Shown: positions 56,064 through 64,000 of the stretch, piece by piece | Layout: each line of letters opens with the position of its first letter | Numbering within the stretch: position 1 is the stretch's first letter | From: Lebetimonas sp. JH292 | GTDB taxonomy: Bacteria > Campylobacterota > Campylobacteria > Campylobacterales > Nautiliaceae | NCBI RefSeq assembly: GCF_000523275.1 | Contig: NZ_ATHQ01000001.1 | Location: 909,799 to 973,798 of the forward strand | Direction of reading: 5' to 3' | Length of the DNA stretch: 64,000 nucleotides | The notes under the pieces: model-generated | Seen by the model: the letters and a program-made list of their open reading frames with translations, nothing else | Databases searched by the model: none | What the model was told of the DNA's origin: nothing | Program-made: the position numbers and the translations under genes

Positions 56064-58511
56064 TTGAAGATAAAGGTATCAATAGTTGCAAGAGAAATGG
56101 GTCTTAAAGCAAAAGAACTGGTTGAACTTGCAAAAGAAATCGGGATAGAAGCTAAAGCAAGAGGTGAAATTACACCCCTTGAAGCGGCTAAAATTCAGGA
56201 ATATTTTTTAAATAAAGGAAAAGAACCTAAAGAAGAGGTAAAAAAAGAAAAAAAACAGGAAGTAAAAAAAGAAGAAGAAAAAAAACCTGCCAGACGCAGA
56301 AGAAAAACATTTAACGATTTGGTTAAAAAAACAAAACAGGGTATCACTCTCGTTAAAAGAAAAGAAGAGCCTAAGGAAGAAAAACCAAAAACGGAAATTA
56401 AAGAAGAACAAAATACCAAAGCTGTTAAAAAAACAGTTAAAAAGGCGCCTGCTAGACCTAAAAAAATTCAGGAAAAAGAATTAACTATTAATGTGGATTT
56501 GGCAGATATGGACGTTATAGAAGAAAACCAGGTTGAGCTTTTGGATCTCTATTTTAATGATGTTTCATTAAAAGACGAAGAAATAAGTGAAAAAGTAAAA
56601 ACAAAAAAAACTTTAAAAACAGAAGATAAAAAACAAGAAAAAAAAGCGGTTAAAACTGTTAAAAGAAAAAAAGTAAGCGAAGGCGGATTAATAAAAGAAG
56701 GGCTTAAGAGAAAAAGAAAAAAGAAAAAAGAAGTCAAAATCGAGATTATAAGAATTCCAAAAGAAGTAAGAGTCCATGAATTTGCAACTTTAATCAAAAA
56801 ACCTATAGAGGATGTGATTGAAGCATTAAGAGCTCTTGGGGAAGAGAGGGATAAAAACGACTTTTTGGGTGAAGAATATATCGAAACCCTTGCAGAGGAA
56901 TTTGGCTCAAACATAGAAATATATGACCCTCTTGCGGAATTTGATTATATAAAAAAATATGATGAAAAATGCAAAGATTCAGATAATTTGCAACAAAGAC
57001 CTCCTATTGTGACTATTATGGGGCATGTCGACCATGGAAAAACAAGTCTTTTGGATAAAATAAGAAATTCAAGAATTACTGCAAAAGAAGCCGGAGGAAT
57101 TACCCAGCATATCGGTGCTTATATGGTGGAAAAAGACGGTAAAAAAATTACATTTATCGATACACCGGGGCATGAAGCGTTTACAGAAATGAGGGCAAGA
57201 GGCGCACAGGTTACAGATATTGCAATTATTGTAGTCGCTGCTGATGACGGTGTTATGCCTCAAACCAGAGAAGCTATTGCCCATGCCCAGGCCGCCGAGG
57301 TACCTTTTATAGTGGCGGTAAATAAAATAGACAAACCTCAGGCCAATCCTGATTTGGTTAAATCACAGCTTGCTGAAATGGGAATAACCCCTGTTGAATG
57401 GGGAGGAGAATATGAATTCGTAGGAGTTTCGGCAAAAACGGGCGAAGGCATAGACGATTTGCTTGAAACAATTTTGATGCAGTCTGAAATTATGGAAATT
57501 AAAGCCAACCCAAAATGCCCTGCAAAAGCCATTGTAATCGAAAGCAGAATAGAAAAAGGAAAAGGTCCGGTAGGAACAGTTATAGTTAAAAACGGAACAC
57601 TTAAAAAACAGGACAGTTTTGTATGCGGAATAACCCATGGAAGGGTAAGATTAATTATAGATGATTTGGGAAAACAGAAAAAAGAGGTAAAACCGGGTGA
57701 GCCTGCGGAAATTACAGGATTTGACGAAGCTCCTATCGCAGGGGATAATTTAGTGGTTGTAGAGAGTGATAAAGAGGCAAAAGAAACTGCCGAAAAATGG
57801 AAAAATTATCTTGAAGCCAAAGAAAGAAGCAAGTCAACAAAAGCAACGCTTGAAGATTTACAAAAAATGATACTTGAGGGTGAACTTAAAAAACTTCCTG
57901 TAATTGTAAAAGCGGATACCCAAGGAAGTGTTGAAGCTATTAAAGGAAGTTTAGCTAAACTTAAAAACGAGGAAGTAAAAGTGGATGTTATTCATTCCGA
58001 TGTAGGGGCTATAACGGAAAATGACGTAATTTTGGCAAAAGCAAGCGAGCCTAAAGCTATTATTTTAGGATTTAATGTAAGACCTACAAACGGGGCTAAA
58101 AACAAAGCTAAACAAGAAGGAATAGAGATAAGGACATATTCTATTATTTATGATTTAATTGATGATATAAAAGAACTTTTAAGCGGTTTGATGACTCCTA
58201 AAATAAAAGAAGAAGTAACAGCAACTATTGAGGTCAGGGACACGTTTAACGTACCTAAAGTCGGAACCGTTGCTGGATGTTATGTAATAGACGGTATGGT
58301 TCACAGGGGCGATTTTGTAAGGGTTATAAGAGACGGCGTTGTTATTTACGACAGTAAACTTGCATCTCTTAAAAGATTTAAAGAGGATGTAAAAGAGGTG
58401 GGAAAAGGTTTTGAATGTGGTATTATGATTGAAGGATTTAACGATATTAAAGTGGGAGATATACTCGAAACTTATAAAAAAATTGAAGAAAAAGCCTCTT
58501 TTGAAGGATAA
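56064..58511 (+). CDS. infB: translation initiation factor IF-2
   Basis: 815 residues. TTG start with AAAGGAG. N-terminal IF2_N ([20 protein letters not shown]), a Lys/Glu-rich linker (about 55-230), a second IF2_N-like part, then the GTPase with [13 protein letters not shown] (about 322), [15 protein letters not shown] and NKIDKPQ. C-terminal domains complete. Followed immediately by rbfA. Confidence 0.97.
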   Translation: MKIKVSIVAREMGLKAKELVELAKEIGIEAKARGEITPLEAAKIQEYFLNKGKEPKEEVKKEKKQEVKKEEEKKPARRRRKTFNDLVKKTKQGITLVKRKEEPKEEKPKTEIKEEQNTKAVKKTVKKAPARPKKIQEKELTINVDLADMDVIEENQVELLDLYFNDVSLKDEEISEKVKTKKTLKTEDKKQEKKAVKTVKRKKVSEGGLIKEGLKRKRKKKKEVKIEIIRIPKEVRVHEFATLIKKPIEDVIEALRALGEERDKNDFLGEEYIETLAEEFGSNIEIYDPLAEFDYIKKYDEKCKDSDNLQQRPPIVTIMGHVDHGKTSLLDKIRNSRITAKEAGGITQHIGAYMVEKDGKKITFIDTPGHEAFTEMRARGAQVTDIAIIVVAADDGVMPQTREAIAHAQAAEVPFIVAVNKIDKPQANPDLVKSQLAEMGITPVEWGGEYEFVGVSAKTGEGIDDLLETILMQSEIMEIKANPKCPAKAIVIESRIEKGKGPVGTVIVKNGTLKKQDSFVCGITHGRVRLIIDDLGKQKKEVKPGEPAEITGFDEAPIAGDNLVVVESDKEAKETAEKWKNYLEAKERSKSTKATLEDLQKMILEGELKKLPVIVKADTQGSVEAIKGSLAKLKNEEVKVDVIHSDVGAITENDVILAKASEPKAIILGFNVRPTNGAKNKAKQEGIEIRTYSIIYDLIDDIKELLSGLMTPKIKEEVTATIEVRDTFNVPKVGTVAGCYVIDGMVHRGDFVRVIRDGVVIYDSKLASLKRFKEDVKEVGKGFECGIMIEGFNDIKVGDILETYKKIEEKASFEG

Positions 58512-58513
58512 TA

Positions 58514-58867
58514 ATGGGTAAAAGTATAAAAGTCCAAAGAAAAGAATCCCTGCTTAAAGAAATTATTCCTGAAGTGCTTGCTCAGATGAATGACAGCAGA
58601 ATCAGAGGCCTTGGGGTTGTTGATGTTGTTTGTTCCCGCGATGGAAGTGATGCAAAAGTATATTTAGAAAAAAGTTATTTAAATGAAAAAGAACAACGCG
58701 AGGCCTTAAAACAGCTTAAACAGGCAAGAGGATATATTCAAAATTACTGCCTAAAATCAACCGGCTGGTTTAAAGTCCCAAATTTAACTTTTACATTTGA
58801 CGAACTTCTTGAAAAAGAAAATAAAATGGAAGAATTGTTTGAAAAAATAAAGGCAAAAGGTGAATAA
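58514..58867 (+). CDS. rbfA: ribosome-binding factor A
   Basis: 117 residues with KH-like fold: QRKESLLKEIIPEVLAQMND, LTFTFDELLEKENKMEELF. 16S rRNA maturation factor. Overlaps rimP by 8 bases; infB-rbfA-rimP is conserved in Campylobacter. Confidence 0.93.
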   Translation: MGKSIKVQRKESLLKEIIPEVLAQMNDSRIRGLGVVDVVCSRDGSDAKVYLEKSYLNEKEQREALKQLKQARGYIQNYCLKSTGWFKVPNLTFTFDELLEKENKMEELFEKIKAKGE

Positions 58868-59300
58868 TTTAAAAGAAATTATTGAAAAAACAGTTAAAAA
58901 TTACGGCTGTGACCTTTATGATGTTGAAATTACAGAAGAGGGCGGACACAAATATTTCAGAATTTATATAACAAAACCGGGCGGCGTTAATTTAAACGAC
59001 TGCGAAGCCATAAACAATATGCTCTCTCCTATATTTGATGTGGAAGAGCCTATAAAAGAGAGATATTTTCTTGAGGTAAGCTCACCGGGGCTTGAGAGAA
59101 AACTTACCAAAAAAGAGCATTTTGAAAAAAGTATAGGCGAGAGGGTAAAAGTTAAAACAGCCGAAGGTAAAAAAATAAAAGGAATTTTAAAAAGTTTTGA
59201 CGGAGATGTTGCAGAAATCGGCGATGAAAAAGTAAAGTTTGAAGATATAAAAAAAGCAAAAACATATGTTGATTGGAATAATTATAAAGGCTTAAAATAA
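58860..59300 (+). CDS. rimP: ribosome maturation factor RimP
   Basis: 146 residues; GTG start inside rbfA. LRIYITKPGG-type core seen as YFRIYITKPGGVNLNDCEAI, and LEVSSPGLERKLTKKEHFEK. Needed for 30S assembly. Its stop overlaps the presumed ribD start region. Confidence 0.95.
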   Translation: MNNLKEIIEKTVKNYGCDLYDVEITEEGGHKYFRIYITKPGGVNLNDCEAINNMLSPIFDVEEPIKERYFLEVSSPGLERKLTKKEHFEKSIGERVKVKTAEGKKIKGILKSFDGDVAEIGDEKVKFEDIKKAKTYVDWNNYKGLK

Positions 59301-60260
59301 AAGCCTTAGAACTTGCCATTAATGAAGCCTGGAAATATCAGCTTCTAACCTATCCGAATCCGGCTGTCGGATGTGCTGTTTTGATAAAAAATCAAATTTT
59401 TACAGATGTCCATAAAAAAGCGGGAGAACCCCATGCCGAAGTAAATGCTCTTTTTAAAGCCTTTTCTTTTTTTCAAAAAACCCCGAAACTAAAAACTGCA
59501 AAAGAAATCCATGAATTTTTGATAAAAAATCATAACAATTTTTTTAATGATGCCCAGATTTATGTAACGCTTGAGCCTTGCTCTCACATAGGAAAAACTC
59601 CATCCTGCGCTAATTTAATTTCAATTTTAAAACCAAAAAAAGTAACAATTGGCTGGCTAGACCCAATTATTGAACACAGTGGTGGGGCGGAAATGCTTAA
59701 GAATAGAGGAATTGAAGTGAGAGTTGTTAATGATAAAAGATGTTTTGATTTAATTGAACCTTTTATCAAATGGAATAAAGATAAATTTATATTTTTTAAG
59801 TTAGCCCAGAGTCTAAACGGGGTAATTACAGGCGGATATATAAGTTCTGAAAGCTCTTTAAAGTGGGTGCATCAGATAAGAGATAAAATTGATTTATTAG
59901 TAATAGGCGGGAATACCGTTAGAATTGACAGACCTACACTTGACAGCAGAAGAGTAAACGGAAAAGCCCCTGATGTGCTTATTTATTCAAAACAAAAAGA
60001 ATTTGATAAAACTATTCCTTTGTTTAATATAAGCGGAAGAAAAGTTTTTATAGAGGATAATTTAGAAAAAAATAAATGATTATAAGTTTATTATGGTTGA
60101 AGGAGGAGAGAGACTTTATAACATTTTTAAAGATTTTGTGGATTGGAAAGTATTTATAATAACTCCTAAGATTTTTGATAGAATAAATTATAAAACAAAT
60201 GATGAAATTGAGATTTTACATATAGAAAAAAGAGATGATTTGATAGTGTGGAGCAGGTGA
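59297..60260 (+). CDS. ribD: riboflavin biosynthesis deaminase/reductase RibD, apparent ATA start and one frameshift
   Basis: Deaminase domain begins KALELAINEAWKYQLLTYPN with zinc ligands HAEVNAL and CSHIGKTPSCANL; reductase domain FFKLAQSLNGVITGG to the end. The frame cannot start earlier than 59288 (stop TAA at 59285) and contains no ATG/GTG/TTG before the deaminase core; ATA at 59297 lies where an ATGA overlap with rimP would be expected, so a G-to-A change is suspected. One extra base near 60070-60080 joins the frame to YKFIMVEGGERLYNIFKDFV, ending 60260. Confidence 0.85.
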
Positions 60261-61312
60261 TAGATTTATTTAAAATTAATCAAAGAAGATATTTAGGAAA
60301 TAAAACAAAAGTTTTAGATTTAATAAAACAAGTAATAGATGAAAATGTAAAAAATTTTTATTCTTTTTGTGATATATTTGCCGGGACTGGAAGCGTAGGA
60401 GCTTTTTTTAATGAAGAAAATAAAAAGATAATTGTTAATGATTTTTTATATCATAATTATGTGTCTTTGAGAGCTTTTTTGAGCGATGAAAAATTTGATG
60501 AGAAAAAGATATTGAAATTAATAGATGAACTAAATAATCTAAGTGTATTTGAAGAAAATTATTTTTCTATAAATTTTGGAGATAAATATTTTTGTAAAAA
60601 AAATGCTATTAAAATAGGGGCTATTAGAAAAAAAATAAATAATTGGTTTTTGGAAAGTAAAATAAATGTTAAGGAGAAAAATATTCTTTTAACTTCTTTA
60701 ATTTATGCGATTGATAAAATAGCAAATACAGTTGGACATTATGATGCGTATATAAAAAAAGAGATAAAAGAAAAAGAATTTAAATTAAAAATGCCTGATA
60801 TTGATTTGAAAAGAAATAAAAATAATGAGATTTATAATATGGATGCAAATACTTTAATTAGAGAAATTGAGTGTGATATATTATACATTGATCCTCCTTA
60901 TAATTCAAGGCAATATTCAAATATGTATCATCTTTTAGAAAATTTAGCTTTATGGCAAAAACCAGAAGTTAAAGGAGTTGCTGGAAAGTTTGATACAAGG
61001 CGTTTAAAAAGCGGATATAATCAAAAAGAAGCTGTTAAATTTTTTGAAGACTTGATAAAAAATGCCAAAGCTAAATATATTCTTTTTAGTTATAATAATA
61101 TGAAAGATAAAGGCCATAGCAGAAGTAATGCAAGAATTAGTGATGAAGACATTTTTAGAATACTAAAACAAAAAGGAAAAGTGGAAGTTTTTGAAAAAGA
61201 GTATAGGGATTTTAGAAGTGGGAAGAGTGAGATAAATAATCATAAAGAAAGAGTGTTTTTTGTGGAGGTCAAACATATAGTTGGAGTTATGGAACTACTT
61301 CTTTTAGAGTAA
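60248..61312 (+). CDS. DNA adenine N6-methyltransferase, D12 (Dam) class
   Basis: 354 residues. Motif X-like NQRRYLGNKTKVLDLI at the start, SAM motif FCDIFAGTGSVG (about 42), catalytic DPPYNSRQYS (about 216). RRYLGNK is typical of type II and IIS methylases (FokI, DpnM relatives). The GTG start at 60248 (or 60257) overlaps ribD. Its 3' end runs into the restriction-endonuclease-like remnant, and the last residues (VGVMELLLLE) may come from that gene's start. With the second methylase at 61972 it suggests a system with an asymmetric or doubly protected site. Confidence 0.9.
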   Translation: MEQVIDLFKINQRRYLGNKTKVLDLIKQVIDENVKNFYSFCDIFAGTGSVGAFFNEENKKIIVNDFLYHNYVSLRAFLSDEKFDEKKILKLIDELNNLSVFEENYFSINFGDKYFCKKNAIKIGAIRKKINNWFLESKINVKEKNILLTSLIYAIDKIANTVGHYDAYIKKEIKEKEFKLKMPDIDLKRNKNNEIYNMDANTLIREIECDILYIDPPYNSRQYSNMYHLLENLALWQKPEVKGVAGKFDTRRLKSGYNQKEAVKFFEDLIKNAKAKYILFSYNNMKDKGHSRSNARISDEDIFRILKQKGKVEVFEKEYRDFRSGKSEINNHKERVFFVEVKHIVGVMELLLLE

Positions 61313-61971
61313 GTGAATTAAAATATAAAATAGAAAGACAACTTATTAGATTAAAAGAATTAAGAAATATTTATCCTGATAAAAATTGGAAAGATTTACA
61401 AGAAATTTATTTTGATGTTATTAGAAGAAGGATTAGCAAAAGAAACTTCAAAAAATAAAGCAAAAGATGCAAGACAAAAAACATCTCCATTGGTAGATTT
61501 GGGATTAGTTGATAATATTTTGAGAAATATTATAAATAATTTATTTTTTTTATATTTTTGAAGCAAATTTGAAAGATAAATTCTATATAAAGATATTTTT
61601 TGTCATTAATATATATACTTATCAAAATTTTTGATTTAGAAAAATTTTTAAAACAGAAATATTTAGCAAATAAACTAAAAGAAAAAAAACATTTACATAT
61701 TGTTTTTAGAAGTTTTTAATGAATTGAAAACTTTTAATAATTCAAAAGAAGAAAATTCTTTATTTATTTAACATTTCTAAAAAAAGTTAATTTAGAAGAT
61801 AATAAACAAAAAATATTTGATGAAAAAAAAAAAAAAAGAGAAGAATTTAACTTTCATGTAATAGATGTTATTAGACATATTGGAAGACATAATTTTCAAA
61901 AAAAAGCATTTGGTGTTTTTATAGCTCCTTATTTAGACCCTAATGTTTTAGTCATTTTTAAAGGAAAATTT
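61276..61971 (+). pseudogene. restriction-endonuclease-like gene broken by at least four frameshifts
   Basis: Fragments in changing frames: SWSYGTTSFRVSELKYKIER (from 61279), LLEEGLAKETSKNKAKDARQ then KTSPLVDLGLVDNIL (about 61418-61530), IFEANLKDKFYIK, LEKFLKQKYLANKLKEKKHL, LEVFNELKTFNNSKEENSLF, and VIDVIRHIGRHNFQKKAFG then VFIAPYLDPNVL (about 61857-61950). The opening W-S-x-G-x-T-S-x-R and DARxKTSPLVDLGL look like AlwI-type type II enzymes, but I cannot confirm this. GGAGG at 61264 could be its ribosome site. The last fragment is in frame with the following methylase. Very AT-rich. Confidence 0.6.
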
Positions 61972-62808
61972 ATGCAGTTAAATAAAATATATTATGATAA
62001 TTGTCTTAATGTTTTAAACGATAAAAATAAAATAGAAGATAATTCAATTCAACTCATTTTTGCAGATCCTCCTTATAATTTAAGTGGTAATGGATTAAAA
62101 CTCGTTGGTAATAAGACAGGTGGAGATTATTTTATGGTAAATGAAGCATGGGATAAGATGAGTTTTGAAGAGTATAAAGACTTTACAAATAAGTGGATAA
62201 AAGCTTGTAAGAGAATATTAAAAGAAAATGGAAGTATTTTTATTTGTTGTAGTTATCACAATATTGGTGAATGCACTATGGGGCTTAAAGAAAATGGATT
62301 TAAGATAAATAATATAATTACTTGGCAAAAAACTAATGCAATGCCAAATTTGACAAGAAGAGTTTTAACTCATTCAACTGAATTTATTATTTGGGCTGTT
62401 AAAGGTAAAAATTGGATTTTTAATTATGAAATTTTAAAAGAATTAAATCCGGAAAGAACAAAGGATGGTAGGAAAAAGCAGCTTAGAGATGTTTGGCAGA
62501 TACCTTTATGTCAGGGGAAAGAGAGATTAAAAGATGAAAATGGTAAAGCTCTTCATCCTACTCAAAAACCAGAAGAGTTATTAAAAAGAATAATTTTAGG
62601 TTTTTCAAATGAAGGTGATATTGTGTTTGATCCATTTGCTGGAAGTGGAACAACACCATATGTTGCAAAAAAATATAATAGAAAATTCATTGCTATTGAA
62701 AAAGAAAAAAAATATTATAAGGCTATTTTAAAAAGATTAGGGGAGTTTTATATAGATAATATTACTGATAAAAGAAAAGAAAAAACTCTTTTTGATTTTG
62801 TAAATTAA
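61972..62808 (+). CDS. DNA methyltransferase, DpnA-like (beta class, N4/N6)
   Basis: 278 residues. Catalytic motif ADPPYNLSGNG near the N-terminus (about 30), SAM motif FDPFAGSGTT near the C-terminus (about 222), and HPTQKPEELLKRII between: the beta order. AAAGGA lies 7 bases before ATG 61972. In DpnII-type systems such an enzyme protects single-stranded GATC beside a D12 methylase, which fits the pair here, but target site is unknown. Confidence 0.92.
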   Translation: MQLNKIYYDNCLNVLNDKNKIEDNSIQLIFADPPYNLSGNGLKLVGNKTGGDYFMVNEAWDKMSFEEYKDFTNKWIKACKRILKENGSIFICCSYHNIGECTMGLKENGFKINNIITWQKTNAMPNLTRRVLTHSTEFIIWAVKGKNWIFNYEILKELNPERTKDGRKKQLRDVWQIPLCQGKERLKDENGKALHPTQKPEELLKRIILGFSNEGDIVFDPFAGSGTTPYVAKKYNRKFIAIEKEKKYYKAILKRLGEFYIDNITDKRKEKTLFDFVN

Positions 62809-62945
62809 TGAAAGAGAAAGAAATTATGTTTAAATATGGTAAATATGAATTAGTAAAAAAAGAATATCAAAGATTTAAAGCTGATAGTAATAGAAATCAT
62901 AAAGCAGATAAAACTTATGAATATTTACATATTTTAAGGAAGTAA
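62808..62945 (+). CDS. 45-residue protein of the methylase locus
   Basis: ATG shares one base with the methylase stop and the frame runs to 62945, ending immediately before ubiE. Reads MKEKEIMFKYGKYELVKKEY then a Lys/Arg-rich, probably helical part. No helix-turn-helix pattern, so not an obvious controller protein. No family recognised; may be a leftover C-terminal extension or part of the same acquired block. Confidence 0.45.
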   Translation: MKEKEIMFKYGKYELVKKEYQRFKADSNRNHKADKTYEYLHILRK

Positions 62946-63677
62946 ATGGATGTAAAAATATACGATAAACTTGCCCGCCGTTATGATTTGGCCACTAAAA
63001 TAGTCAGTTTTGGGATAGAAGAAGTTTGGAGATGGTTGTTTATCAGAAAAATAAAAAAATTTATAAAAAACGGGGTGATGATTGACGCGGCAAGTGCTAC
63101 GGGCGAAATGGCAAAAACAGGTTTTGATAAGATTTATTTTATAGAACCAAGCTCTGAAATGGTAAAAATAATGGTAGAAAAATTTAAGAGTGCCGGATTT
63201 AAAGAAGAAAAATTTGAAGTGCAGTTTCAAGAAAAGCCATATATTAAGCTTAAAAAAGAAAATAAAGAATATATAATTATTCAAGACAGCGCCGAAAATT
63301 TTAAAATAGATGAAAAAGCGGATTTAATAACTTCATTTATGGGACTTAGAAATTTTGATAATTTAGAAAAAGGTATGCAGAATTTGAATAAACATTTAAA
63401 ATCAGGCGGATATTTTGCTATTGTTGAAATGGTAAAAAACGATTCATTAATGGCTAAATTAATTATGTGGTACATGAATAAAATAGTGCCTTTAATTGCC
63501 GGGATACTGCTTGGAATGAAAGAGGAATATAAGTTGCTGGGAAAAAGTATAAATTCATTGAATGAAGATGATATTTTAAAAAATTTAAAAGGTTATGAAA
63601 TAGTAATGAAAGAAAAACTTATTTTTCCCGTTGCGACATTAATAATAGCAAAGAAAAATGGACGACAGGATATTTGA
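62946..63677 (+). CDS. ubiE: demethylmenaquinone methyltransferase, UbiE family
   Basis: 243 residues. YDKLARRYDLATKIVSFG at the start; SAM motif MIDAASATGEMA (less canonical than D-x-G-x-G-T-G); later SFMGLRNFDNLEKGMQ fits the UbiE FGLRNV motif; C-terminal FPVATLIIAKK. Makes menaquinone, the likely respiratory quinone. Starts one base after the small methylase-locus gene. Confidence 0.88.
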   Translation: MDVKIYDKLARRYDLATKIVSFGIEEVWRWLFIRKIKKFIKNGVMIDAASATGEMAKTGFDKIYFIEPSSEMVKIMVEKFKSAGFKEEKFEVQFQEKPYIKLKKENKEYIIIQDSAENFKIDEKADLITSFMGLRNFDNLEKGMQNLNKHLKSGGYFAIVEMVKNDSLMAKLIMWYMNKIVPLIAGILLGMKEEYKLLGKSINSLNEDDILKNLKGYEIVMKEKLIFPVATLIIAKKNGRQDI

Positions 63678-64000
63678 AATAAAAATTAATGACAATATTG
63701 AAGTTGTTATAGATTCAAGATTTAATATAAAGGGTTTTATAGAATTTATCAGACTTTCTTTCAATAAACTTGAAATAAAAGAGAATATTTATAAAATTTA
63801 TTTTGACAAAAATAATATTGAAAAACACAAATTGTTGATAAACGCCATTGGCAATATGTATAAAAAGAGAAAAGATTTTAATAAAGCCACATATAAAAAA
63901 CTTATTTTAAATTTTAAAAAAGACTGTATTGTAAAAATAAAAAAATATCAGGTTTTATTTGATGAAAAAGCAGTTTATATTACTGTTAGAAAAATTTCTT
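63658..64000 (+). CDS. unknown protein, 5' part, cut by the window edge
   Basis: ATG 63658 lies inside ubiE (20-base overlap) and the frame stays open to the end of the window (114 codons), reading MDDRIFEIKINDNIEVVIDS at the start. Lys/Ile/Asn-rich, no membrane segment, no motif I recognise. In Campylobacter xseA follows ubiE, but this does not look like an OB-fold XseA N-terminus. Confidence 0.7.
   Translation, partial: MDDRIFEIKINDNIEVVIDSRFNIKGFIEFIRLSFNKLEIKENIYKIYFDKNNIEKHKLLINAIGNMYKKRKDFNKATYKKLILNFKKDCIVKIKKYQVLFDEKAVYITVRKIS

Overview
The window is a 64 kb stretch of a very AT-rich chromosome with the gene content and gene order of a Campylobacterota (epsilonproteobacterial) genome. 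Pointers are lptE-leuS-secF-secD-yajC-lnt, fdx-ndk-yceD-rpmF-plsX-fabH, M23 peptidase-minC-lpxC-tsaB-thrB-ylxR-infB-rbfA-rimP, a FlgS-like kinase and a DUF6394 protein. The order Nautiliales (Nautilia/Caminibacter/Lebetimonas type) is my best guess, by inference only. Nearly everything is housekeeping or cell-envelope DNA; the accessory parts are a REP-associated transposase (RAYT), a restriction-modification locus and many short repeats.

Layout. 1-7.2 kb: protein export and lipoprotein genes. 7.4-7.7 kb: a four-gene tRNA operon (Lys-Glu-Val-Asp) with a near-consensus promoter, and beside it a compact five-helix inverted-repeat element (7785-7926). 8-13.8 kb: a Bat/MoxR operon. 13.9-17 kb: a glycine-zipper lipoprotein and an operon of PP2C phosphatase/HATPase fusion, STAS protein and chemoreceptor. 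17-25.8 kb: RAYT, gap, Nudix, prfA, rpsT, glmM, lspA overlapping tRNA-Val, HAD protein, tilS, rimO. 26-42.3 kb: an MSHA-type pilus gene set (Q, then pseudopilins, O, P, C, I, J, K, L, M, N, a novel exported protein, E, G, two pilins), with panC and prfB between Q and the rest. 42.2-50.6 kb: flgS-like kinase, acyl-CoA ligase, rsmI, ribosomal proteins L31/L20/L35/L32, a degenerate GGDEF protein, fatty-acid genes, ndk and ferredoxin. 50.8-60.3 kb: DHH phosphoesterase, peptidase, minC, lpxC, thrB, translation factors, ribD. 60.2-63 kb: two DNA methyltransferases around a broken restriction-endonuclease-like gene. 63-64 kb: ubiE and an open-ended unknown gene.

The most unusual signals are intergenic. 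At least a dozen gaps hold degenerate tandem arrays with an exact 7-base period (types YTCAYAA, GTGAGTA, AAATGGA, CATTTTM), several folding back as inverted repeats and several running into gene starts or ends (lptE, lspA, ylxR, rsmI). Four copies of a small two-hairpin element (core GGCCGTTT..AAACGGCC followed by TGAGC..GCTCA) sit beside such arrays. The RAYT is flanked on its 5' side by one of these inverted arrays.

Caution: at least a dozen single-base frameshifts split genes that should be intact, including the essential leuS. Most lie in homopolymers. I read them mainly as sequence errors; the restriction-endonuclease remnant and the poly-A part of the mshN-like gene are dense enough that real decay or slippage is possible.
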